Source: Brevibacillus sp. (GTDB lineage Bacteria > Bacillota > Bacilli > Brevibacillales > Brevibacillaceae). From it: DNA of 29,708 nucleotides. Of this stretch, positions 16,508 to 23,419 are shown piece after piece. Made by a program: the position numbers and the translations under genes. Positions within the stretch are counted from its first letter, which is position 1. The number at the start of each line of letters is the position of its first letter. Below the pieces are notes generated by a model. That model searched no databases. It was not told where the DNA came from and saw only the letters and a list, made by a program, of their open reading frames with translations. The stretch spans positions 1 through 29,708 of the forward strand of contig JARDZO010000035.1 of NCBI GenBank assembly GCA_029240815.1, in the 5' to 3' direction.

Positions 16508-17785
16508 TTACGTCAGCCATTCGAGTGGTACTGTCACGATCCATGGGAAAAAGATCAGCAGGATCAGAACGACGACTTCCACCAGCAGGAACGGCCATAT
16601 CCCTTTCATGATATCCTCCATCCCAATTTTCCCAACGCCACACGCAACGTTGAGCACGGTACCTACGGGAGGTGTCAGCAAGCCGATGCAGTTGTTCAGG
16701 ATAAACAAAACCCCAAAGTAGATCGGATCGATACCGGCCTTCTCGATAATCGGCATCAGAACAGGTGTCATAATCAAAATGGTCGGGGTCAAGTCCATCG
16801 CGGTACCTACCAACAGGACGATCGCATTGATCACAATCAGCAGCAGCAGCGGATTTTCCACGAGTGGCCCTAACAGATCCGTCAGCTGTTCCGGAATGTT
16901 TGCCACCGTAATCAACCACGCAGATACCATCGCAGCAGCGGCGAGAAACATGACGACGCTGGTGGTCTTGGCTGAAGCGACAAGAATGTGATAAAGCTGG
17001 TTGATCCGCAATTCCCGATAGACCGCTACTCCTACGAATAATGCATAAAACGCAGCTACCACCGCAGCTTCCGTCGGAGTGAATACCCCTCCGCGAAGAC
17101 CGGCAATGATGATGACTGGCAATAGCAGGGCCCAGATGGCGCCCTTCGTCGCAGCCATAATCTCTTTCAGCGACTTGCGCGGATAAGCTTCATAGTCTCC
17201 TTTTCGAGTAATGATCGCCCATGTGACCATTAATCCGACACCGATTAAGAGACCTGGTACGATGCCAGCCATAAACAGCTTGGTAATCGAAACACCACTG
17301 GTAACACCGAAAATGATCATCGGAATGCTAGGTGGTATGATGGGTGCGATAATTCCTCCTGCCGCAATCAAGCCGGTAGAACGATTCCGGTCGTAGCCTG
17401 CTTTTACCATCATCGGGATCAAAATCGCTCCGAGCGCAGCGGTATCAGCCACAGCAGATCCGGAGAGCCCGGCAAACAAGATGCTCCCGAGAATCGCTAC
17501 ATACCCCAGACCGCCGCGTATGTGACCGACGAGCGCCAAAGCAAACGCGATAATTCGCTTGGATATCCCACCTGCATTCATCAATTCCCCTGCTAGGATG
17601 AAAAAAGGGATCGCCATCAGCGGGAAGTTGTCCGCCCCGCTGATCAGATTTTGCGCGATGATCTGACTGTCAAAAATGTCCATGTACAGCATCAAGGCCA
17701 CGCCGCTGAAAAGCAGGGCAAATGCAATGGGCATACCGAGTGCCATGACCCCCAGCAGAGAGCCTACAAATATCCCTAACGTCAT
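16508..17785 (-). CDS. TRAP transporter large permease, DctM type
   Basis: The 425-aa very hydrophobic protein has about 12 membrane segments. DctM signatures include NFPLMAIPFFILAGELMNAGG, GSAVADTAALGAILIPMMVKAGYD and APIIPPSIPMIIFG, then LLTPPVGTVLNV near the end. It is the ion-coupled permease of the TRAP system. The start codon directly follows the DctQ stop with GGTGGGAGG upstream, so the pair is translationally coupled. Confidence 0.95.
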   Translation of the reverse strand: MTLGIFVGSLLGVMALGMPIAFALLFSGVALMLYMDIFDSQIIAQNLISGADNFPLMAIPFFILAGELMNAGGISKRIIAFALALVGHIRGGLGYVAILGSILFAGLSGSAVADTAALGAILIPMMVKAGYDRNRSTGLIAAGGIIAPIIPPSIPMIIFGVTSGVSITKLFMAGIVPGLLIGVGLMVTWAIITRKGDYEAYPRKSLKEIMAATKGAIWALLLPVIIIAGLRGGVFTPTEAAVVAAFYALFVGVAVYRELRINQLYHILVASAKTTSVVMFLAAAAMVSAWLITVANIPEQLTDLLGPLVENPLLLLIVINAIVLLVGTAMDLTPTILIMTPVLMPIIEKAGIDPIYFGVLFILNNCIGLLTPPVGTVLNVACGVGKIGMEDIMKGIWPFLLVEVVVLILLIFFPWIVTVPLEWLT

Positions 17786-18343
17786 CTACCTCCCACCACC
17801 CTGCGCCATTTGTTGTTGATGAGCCGGAATCAGCATTTCCTCCTCGGATTCCTTCACGCGAATGAACTCGTCGATCGATTCCTTGCCGAACAGGACACGA
17901 TACAGGTTGGACACGATCAAGAGAGCCATACTGGCACTCATGAAAATCCCGATGCCGTACACATAGCCTAGCGGCAAACCTGTCGCCGGAGCCTTGCTAT
18001 CCAGGTTGATCAACGTCATTTTCCAACTGCCATCCATTACCAGCCAAAGTACATACAGGACGAGTCCATTGGTTAGCACAAACACAATTTTTTTCAGTAA
18101 GGGCGATAATCTCTTGATCAACATGTCTACCCCAAGATGCTCGTTATCCTTTAATGCTCCGATCGCTCCCAGGAAGATCAACCAGACAAACAGAAAACGC
18201 GACATTTCTTCTGACCAGGTAATTCCCGAATTAAACAAATACCGCAAGACTACATTGCCAAAAACAAGAATGGCCATGAATGCCAGTGAAAAGGCCATGA
18301 TTCCGTTTAGCGACAAATTGAGAACCTTTGCTATTTTCCCCAC
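17786..18343 (-). CDS. TRAP transporter small permease, DctQ type
   Basis: About 185 aa with four predicted membrane segments: GIMAFSLAFMAILVFGNVVLR, RFLFVWLIFLGAIGA, IVFVLTNGLVLYVLWLVMDG, and GYVYGIGIFMSASMALLIVSN. The WSEEMSRFLFVWLIFLGA block is typical of DctQ. I prefer the GTG at 18343, which is 8 nt after GAGGAGG. The GTG at 18352 overlaps that ribosome binding site. The gene lies between a DctP-type receptor and DctM in standard TRAP order. Confidence 0.88.
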   Translation of the reverse strand: MGKIAKVLNLSLNGIMAFSLAFMAILVFGNVVLRYLFNSGITWSEEMSRFLFVWLIFLGAIGALKDNEHLGVDMLIKRLSPLLKKIVFVLTNGLVLYVLWLVMDGSWKMTLINLDSKAPATGLPLGYVYGIGIFMSASMALLIVSNLYRVLFGKESIDEFIRVKESEEEMLIPAHQQQMAQGGGR

Positions 18344-18359
18344 CGTCTTCACCTCCTCT

Positions 18360-19412
18360 TTATTTAGCCTCCGCTTTGATCTTCTCTACCATTTCCTTCG
18401 CCCACGGATACGTTTGATAGATTTCTTCATAGAGTGGTAGAGCCGCCGTCTCCATCGCTTGCTGGAACGACTCGTCTGGTACGGTAAACTTGATTCCTTT
18501 CTCTGTGAGAAACTTCTTGTCATCCTCGTAGCTCTTTTCTAGTAACTCCCATTCGTAGTCGGCTGCTACCTTCGCCGCTTCCTCGAGGATTTTTTGTTGG
18601 TCGGCACTAAGCTGGCTCCATAGCTTGCCATTGATGATGTAAAGATTGGGACTAAACATATGCTTGGATTCGAGCACGTCGGATTGGACTTCATACCAAG
18701 CCGAAGCCTTTAGCGTGGCAATCGGATTGTCCTGACCATCGACCACTTTTTGCTCCAGTGCCGTGAATACTTCCGAGATCGGCATCGGTGTGATGTTTGC
18801 CCCTAGCAATTGCCCCAGCTTGATATAGTTCGGGATATTTGGCATCCGGATACGCATGCCTTTGAAATCTTCGAGACTCGCGATTGTCTGGTTACTCGAA
18901 AACATCCGAAAGCCATTGGCGCTCCAGGCCAGCGCATGTACGCCATGCTTACTCTCCATCTCGTCGGTCATCTCTTTGCCGATCGGTCCTTCCAACACTT
19001 TTTTGGCGTGCGCAAAATCCTTGAACAAAAACGGCCACTCGCCTACAGCCATCTTGGGAACGTCAGCCTGCATGATCAGTCCGGGAATCCCCATTTCGAT
19101 GGTTCCGTTGCGCACCCCGTCGTAAAATTCCTTTTCGGCTCCCAGTTTGCTGTTGTCATAGATCTGCACCTGCAGAGAACCGCCTGATTTTTCTTCCACC
19201 ATCTTTTTGAACTTTTCCCGCAGAGCGACGTTTTGCGGATGGTCTGTCGCGAAGTAGTTCGCTACCTTCAGGACATGGGGCTTGCCTGCTGCTTTTGTGC
19301 TGCCTGCATTGGACGGCGTGCTGCCGCTACTGTTTCCCCCTGCGCAGCCTGAAAGGAAAACAGTGGCCGCGAGCACTAAAGTTGAAAGGATCGCTAGACT
19401 TTTCTTCACCAT
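18360..19412 (-). CDS. TRAP transporter DctP-type substrate-binding lipoprotein (copy 2)
   Basis: About 350 aa with lipobox VFLSGC (C23) and the DctP fold: HPQNVALREKFKKMVEEKSGG, EWPFLFKDFAHAKKVLEGP, GMRIRMPN (arginines R187 and R189) and VDGQDNPIATL. It is the receptor adjacent to DctQM. The ATG at 19412 has GGAGG 5-7 nt upstream; a TTG at 19424 lacks a usable site. Differences from copy 1 in the ligand-facing region (SANGFRMFSSNQ against WENGFRNLTNSK) suggest related but distinct ligands. Confidence 0.92.
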   Translation of the reverse strand: MVKKSLAILSTLVLAATVFLSGCAGGNSSGSTPSNAGSTKAAGKPHVLKVANYFATDHPQNVALREKFKKMVEEKSGGSLQVQIYDNSKLGAEKEFYDGVRNGTIEMGIPGLIMQADVPKMAVGEWPFLFKDFAHAKKVLEGPIGKEMTDEMESKHGVHALAWSANGFRMFSSNQTIASLEDFKGMRIRMPNIPNYIKLGQLLGANITPMPISEVFTALEQKVVDGQDNPIATLKASAWYEVQSDVLESKHMFSPNLYIINGKLWSQLSADQQKILEEAAKVAADYEWELLEKSYEDDKKFLTEKGIKFTVPDESFQQAMETAALPLYEEIYQTYPWAKEMVEKIKAEAK

Positions 19413-19458
19413 GCATGCCTCCAATCTATTAGCATCTTTTATTTCTTTTCCTGTGGGC

Positions 19459-20430
19459 TCAGCTTTTCAGCTCAGGGATCAGGTCGGGAGGCTCCTTTCC
19501 ATGAACGGCGGCTACCAGATTTTGTGCTGCCCTCATCGCCATGTCGAACCTCGTCTGTCTCGTCGCTGATCCGATATGCGGCAAGGTCACCACTCGCGGC
19601 ATGGAGAGCAAAGGATTGTCGGGGGAGACCGGCTCCTCGGCAAACACATCGAGACCAGCCCCCCAAATGCTTCCTTCCCGCAGCGCCGCGACCAATGCCT
19701 CTTCGTCCACCGTCTTCCCACGAGATGTGTTGATAAAGATCGCCGTTTCTTTCATCTGGGCAAACTGCTCACGGCCCATAAAGTGAGTCGTCTGGTCGGT
19801 GAGCGGAATCATCAGGACGACAAAGTCAGATTTCCTCAAAAGATCCTCCAAAGAGCAGTAGGATACTCCCAGGTTCTCTTCCGTTTCCGGCTTGCGACTC
19901 CGGTTGTAATAGAGTACATCCATGCCAAAGCCGTACTTGCCTCGTCTAGCTATTGCTTCGCCGATCCTTCCCATCCCGATGATCCCCAGTGTCTTGTGAT
20001 GCACATCTACTCCGAAGAAGAGACTGTCACTTCCTTTTTCCCATTTGCCTTCCTTGACGTGCCGATCCAGCTCAGGCACTCTGCGAGCAGCAGACAGGAT
20101 CAGGGCAAAGGCGAGGTCGGCAACCGTCTCGTCGAGAACATACGGCGTGTTTGTACCCATCACGCGGCGTGCCTTGAGCGCCTGGCAATCCATGTTGTTG
20201 TACCCAACCGACATGTTGCTGACCACCTTCAGGCGAGGGGCGTGGTCAAGCAGTTCCCCATCGATATTTCCACCTACTGTCAGCAAGCCTTCTGCGCGGG
20301 CTACCTCTTCTAGCAAGCGTACTCGAGGGATCGGTTCTTCTCCCTCCCACTTCCGATAGTCAAAATGCTCTGCGAGATAAGCCTCCACTTCCATTGGGAT
20401 TGTGTTGGCGATGTAGACGTATGGTTTCAT
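19459..20430 (-). CDS. D-isomer-specific 2-hydroxyacid dehydrogenase (glyoxylate/2-ketogluconate reductase type)
   Basis: The 323-aa protein resembles GhrB/2-ketogluconate reductase enzymes: SVGYNNMD (74-81), Rossmann GMGRIGEAIARR (152-163), R177 in YYNRSRK favouring NADPH, and catalytic R237, E266 and H285 (LPHIGSAT). It would reduce 2-keto sugar acids or glyoxylate/hydroxypyruvate. The start at 20430 overlaps the transporter's stop (ATGA) with CAGGAGG upstream. A frame extending to 20799 is open only because it runs antiphase through the transporter gene. The different cofactor preference from the second dehydrogenase in the operon suggests opposite reaction directions. Confidence 0.9.
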   Translation of the reverse strand: MKPYVYIANTIPMEVEAYLAEHFDYRKWEGEEPIPRVRLLEEVARAEGLLTVGGNIDGELLDHAPRLKVVSNMSVGYNNMDCQALKARRVMGTNTPYVLDETVADLAFALILSAARRVPELDRHVKEGKWEKGSDSLFFGVDVHHKTLGIIGMGRIGEAIARRGKYGFGMDVLYYNRSRKPETEENLGVSYCSLEDLLRKSDFVVLMIPLTDQTTHFMGREQFAQMKETAIFINTSRGKTVDEEALVAALREGSIWGAGLDVFAEEPVSPDNPLLSMPRVVTLPHIGSATRQTRFDMAMRAAQNLVAAVHGKEPPDLIPELKS

Positions 20431-21761
20431 GTCCAACCTCCTGGCGGTGAATACACGTTTGCTTCTTCGATAGGATTTTTTACGATGAACCAATAACAGA
20501 GGGCTGCGCACCCAGCGATGATACCTCCGGAGACGAAAGCCAGCAGGTAGGAGCCTGTCGTATCTACGATGATTCCAGCCACTACCGGTGAGAAAGCCCC
20601 GCCAAAATAACCGCCGAAGTTCTGAATCGAGCTCACGGAAGCGACCAGTGCGGGGGGAGCCACATCTCCTGCCAAGGCCCATGCACTTCCGGTGATCGCG
20701 GATATAAAGGCAAGCGCGAGGGTAAGAAGTGTAAGCGTTGCCACAATTCCTTGTACAAACGGGATGAGGATGACGACGATGGCTGCGCCGATTGCACAAA
20801 TACTGATAAGAAGTCGCTTGGCATTGATCGGAGTGCTGATCCCCTTATCCACCATCTTTTTCGTGATGTATCCGCCACAGATATTACCGAAGATACCGCC
20901 GATCCACGGAATGCTCGCATAAATACCGAGCTGGGCCATCGAGATGTGATGGACTTCGACCAGATAGAGCGGGAGGAAAATGAGGAAGATGTTCCAAATC
21001 CAGATCGTACAGAAAAAGCCGAGGATCATGCCCCACACGCTGCGGTACGTAAACAGCGTTCGCCACTTGATGTTCGTTTGCTGCAAGCCTTGCTCAGTCC
21101 CGGCCCCGTCATCTTGGATGTACGCCCGCTCCTCGTCAGACAGCTTGCGGCTGTTTTCCGGATTGCGATAGAACACGATGAAAAAGATAGCGAACACGAT
21201 CCCGATCACGCCGGTGATGTAAAACAACGCCCGCCACCCAAAGCTGATCAGGATCAGAACAAGAATGGGAGGAGCAATCGCAGGTCCCCATTTGGATGAA
21301 GAATCCCAAAACCCTGTCGCCAATCCTCGCTCCTTTTTCGGAAACCAGCTCGAGGTGATTTTGGCTGCTGTCGGAAAGCATGGAGCCTCGCCGATGCCTA
21401 GCAGCATTCTCACCGCGATAAAGGAGGACATCTTGTTGACAGCCCCCGTCATGAACGTGGCAAGGCTCCACCAAATGACAGCAACGGAGTACACTTTCTT
21501 TGCGCCAAATCGGTCAATCAGCCATCCCGATGGCAGCTGCATCAGTGCGTAAGACCAGGAAAAAACGGTGCCCAACAGACCGATGTCCGTCTTGCTGAGC
21601 CCCAGTTCTCTCATCATTTCCGGGGCTGCGATGGAAAGGTTGGCACGGTCCAAATAATTGATGATCCCTCCAATCAAAAGCCAAATGACCACTGTCCAGC
21701 GAAAGTTCTTCTTCGTTTCCAACGGAAGACTCTCTTTCTGCGGCACCGACGGTGTACTCAT
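20427..21761 (-). CDS. MFS transporter, anion:cation symporter family (DgoT/GudP-like sugar-acid permease)
   Basis: The 444-aa protein has 12 predicted membrane segments. NYLDRANLSIAAPEMMRELGL after TM1, GWLIDRFGAKKVY in the 2-3 loop, GIGEAPCFPTAAKITSSWFP and ERGLATGFWDSSSKWGPAIAPP are typical of the ACS family, which includes the D-galactonate importer DgoT and glucarate importer GudP. It is the first gene of the upstream block and probably brings in the substrate of DgoD by proton symport. The ATG at 21761 follows GAGGAGG. Two operator copies and a cre site lie upstream. Confidence 0.92.
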   Translation of the reverse strand: MSTPSVPQKESLPLETKKNFRWTVVIWLLIGGIINYLDRANLSIAAPEMMRELGLSKTDIGLLGTVFSWSYALMQLPSGWLIDRFGAKKVYSVAVIWWSLATFMTGAVNKMSSFIAVRMLLGIGEAPCFPTAAKITSSWFPKKERGLATGFWDSSSKWGPAIAPPILVLILISFGWRALFYITGVIGIVFAIFFIVFYRNPENSRKLSDEERAYIQDDGAGTEQGLQQTNIKWRTLFTYRSVWGMILGFFCTIWIWNIFLIFLPLYLVEVHHISMAQLGIYASIPWIGGIFGNICGGYITKKMVDKGISTPINAKRLLISICAIGAAIVVILIPFVQGIVATLTLLTLALAFISAITGSAWALAGDVAPPALVASVSSIQNFGGYFGGAFSPVVAGIIVDTTGSYLLAFVSGGIIAGCAALCYWFIVKNPIEEANVYSPPGGWT

Positions 21762-21799
21762 GGGAAATCCTCCTCTTGTGGGTGAGATAGGGCATTTTT

Positions 21800-21835
21800 G
21801 TTTTACATTATAAAACTCAGTTCTATAATGATACG
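21800..21835 (-). promoter_or_regulatory. Operator copy 2 in the promoter of the upstream catabolic block
   Basis: GTTTTACATTATAAAAC (21800-21816) is followed after 3 bp by GTTCTATAATGATACG. On the minus strand the palindrome contains a perfect TATAAT 45-50 nt before the MFS gene start, but no clear -35 box is visible. Occupation by a repressor here would block the promoter. Confidence 0.65.
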
Positions 21836-21864
21836 TAAAAAAAAAGCAATTGCAGCCTTAAACC

Positions 21865-21878
21865 TGAAAGCGTTGTCA
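21865..21878. promoter_or_regulatory. Probable CcpA cre site
   Basis: TGAAAGCGTTGTCA matches the Bacillus cre consensus TGWAARCGYTWNCW at 13 of 14 positions. It lies between the two operator copies and about 105 nt before the MFS gene. This fits glucose repression of a secondary carbon-source operon by CcpA. The match is seen; binding is inferred. Confidence 0.6.
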
Positions 21879-21925
21879 CAATTGCTAGTAAAAAAGGAGC
21901 CAACTTTGATGAATCACCCCCAATT

Positions 21926-21957
21926 GTTTTACATTGTAAAACTGCGTTCTGATATTC
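21926..21957 (-). promoter_or_regulatory. Operator copy 3, the perfect palindrome
   Basis: GTTTTACATTGTAAAAC (21926-21942) is a perfect palindrome with 8-bp arms, followed after 3 bp by GTTCTGATATTC. With its flanks it matches copy 1 at 29 of 31 positions, and the CAATTGGRGG context leading into a ribosome-binding-like GGGGG is also shared. No convincing gene starts just downstream. It may serve as an upstream promoter/operator of the MFS operon or as a remote repressor site for looping with copy 2. Confidence 0.6.
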
Positions 21958-22191
21958 ACAGTTTTTAAATGCGCACGTCAAGAGTGTGCGCAAGATGTAT
22001 TTTCTGTTAATTCCATCTATTCTGTTAACAACTATACTAGCTGGTGCCCGAAATCATGTCAACGAAAAAAATTCCAGTTTCTTCCCCTATTAGACCTAAA
22101 CAAAATTCAGGAAAAAATACCCTACTAGAATCAGACCAGGTTTCCTATAATGATCAGCAACACGATAACCACTGACTCATGAGGAGAAGCC
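21958..22191. promoter_or_regulatory. Divergent intergenic region with repeats and amidase promoter
   Basis: This region has no gene. It holds an inverted repeat TGCGCAC/GTGCGCA (21970-21976 and 21986-21992), two direct copies of TTCTGTTAA 18 bp apart (22002-22010 and 22020-22028), and a TATAAT at 22146-22151 that is the best -10 for the plus-strand amidase, though its -35 is poor. The direct repeats with 18-bp spacing could bind a regulator on one DNA face. Functions are inferred. Confidence 0.4.
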
Positions 22192-23331
22192 ATGAAGAAG
22201 AAGATTACTCGCAAAGCAGCCATCATCGTCGCCATGCTGCTATCCACCTCTATCCCCTACTCAGAGCAAGCCCACGCCGTTTCAGCAGACAATGCCGTCG
22301 TATTGGCTACGTCGTTAAACGTGCGCAGCGAGCCTGCCCAACAGTCACGCATTGTAGGGTTACTTTCCTATGGGACCATTGTTTCCGTAGCCGGTGAGTC
22401 GTACGGATGGGCCAAAATCAGCTCGGGCAAGATGTCCGGTTGGGTCGCCGGCCATTATTTAAAACAGACGAACAGTTCCACACCCGTATCTAAGGCTGCT
22501 TCCCCTTCCAGTAAGCAGGGGGCTACCAGCGGCAAATCGATTGGTACCGTTCAAGCAGATGCCTTGCGCATGCGAAAAGGACCTGGATTGGACCAAGGAA
22601 TTATAAGAGTACTTCCTATGAATACATCTGTCGATATCATCGGACAGCAAAGTGACTGGCTGCAAATTCGAACATCCTCTGGAGAAACCGGATGGGTGTC
22701 TGGCGATTATATTGGGAAGCAACAAAAGACAGGCTCGATCTCTTCTCCTGGACAAGCCACGGGCTCTAAATCGGCAGGAAAGCCTGGCTTGAAAGGAAAG
22801 GTCATCGTCATCGATGCCGGGCACGGCGGGAGTGATGTCGGGGCAATTGGAACGAAATTCGGAACACTGGAAAAAACGGTCAACCTCCAAACCGCCTCCA
22901 AGCTGGCAGCAAAGCTCCGGCAAAAAGGAGCCGTCGTGGTCATGACACGGACTGGAGCTGATGAAAATCCAGCCTTGCACGATCGGGTGGAGGTCAGCGA
23001 AGCCAAGGATGCCGACGCGTTCATCAGCATCCATTACAATTCTTCGCCGAAAAATGTAAACGGTACCTTGACGTTTTTCTATTCCGATCAAAAAGACAAG
23101 CAGTTGGCCCATGCTATTGAAGCACGGCTCGATCAAGTGTACGGAACCAAAAGCAATGGCATTTCCTTTGGCGACTACCACGTACTACGGGAAAACGACC
23201 AACCATCTGTACTCCTCGAGCTCGGCTTTTTGACAGATGCCAAGGATGAAGCCCTCGTAAGAACAGCTGATTATCAGCAGCGCTCGACGGATGCGATCGT
23301 GAAGGGATTAGCCGATTACTTTGGTGGATAG
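22192..23331 (+). CDS. Secreted N-acetylmuramoyl-L-alanine amidase with two SH3 domains
   Basis: The 379-aa protein has a Sec signal (residues 1-29, cleavage near AHA-V), two bacterial SH3 domains (about 35-90 and 116-175; LNVRSEPAQ and LRMRKGPG), a linker, and an Amidase_3 catalytic domain (203-378). Zinc ligands H211 (DAGHGG), E227 (GTLEKT) and H281 (SIHYNS), and catalytic E343 (LLELGFL), are all present. It cleaves the bond between muramic acid and L-alanine in peptidoglycan outside the cell; the SH3 domains probably bind wall peptides. GAGGAG precedes the ATG. It is monocistronic, diverging from the catabolic operon and convergent with the next gene. Confidence 0.95.
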   Translation: MKKKITRKAAIIVAMLLSTSIPYSEQAHAVSADNAVVLATSLNVRSEPAQQSRIVGLLSYGTIVSVAGESYGWAKISSGKMSGWVAGHYLKQTNSSTPVSKAASPSSKQGATSGKSIGTVQADALRMRKGPGLDQGIIRVLPMNTSVDIIGQQSDWLQIRTSSGETGWVSGDYIGKQQKTGSISSPGQATGSKSAGKPGLKGKVIVIDAGHGGSDVGAIGTKFGTLEKTVNLQTASKLAAKLRQKGAVVVMTRTGADENPALHDRVEVSEAKDADAFISIHYNSSPKNVNGTLTFFYSDQKDKQLAHAIEARLDQVYGTKSNGISFGDYHVLRENDQPSVLLELGFLTDAKDEALVRTADYQQRSTDAIVKGLADYFGG

Positions 23332-23363
23332 GACAAAGCTCTCCCCATCGTTACCCATTCTTT

Positions 23364-23411
23364 CAAGCAAAAAAGAGAGCCTGTATCTACAAGCTCTCTC
23401 TTTTTTGCTTG
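23364..23411. terminator. Strong bidirectional terminator
   Basis: CAAGCAAAAAAGAGAG (23364-23379) pairs perfectly with CTCTCTTTTTTGCTTG (23396-23411), a 16-bp stem with a 16-nt loop and A/T tracts in both orientations. It ends both the amidase gene from the left and the Asp-rich gene from the right. Confidence 0.85.
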
Positions 23412-23419
23412 GACAAGAA

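Noticed and set aside
20431..20799. N-terminal extension of the 2-hydroxyacid dehydrogenase into the transporter gene
   Set aside because: The extra 123 residues are Arg-rich out-of-frame translation of the MFS gene. The ATG at 20430 has a strong ribosome binding site and an ATGA overlap.
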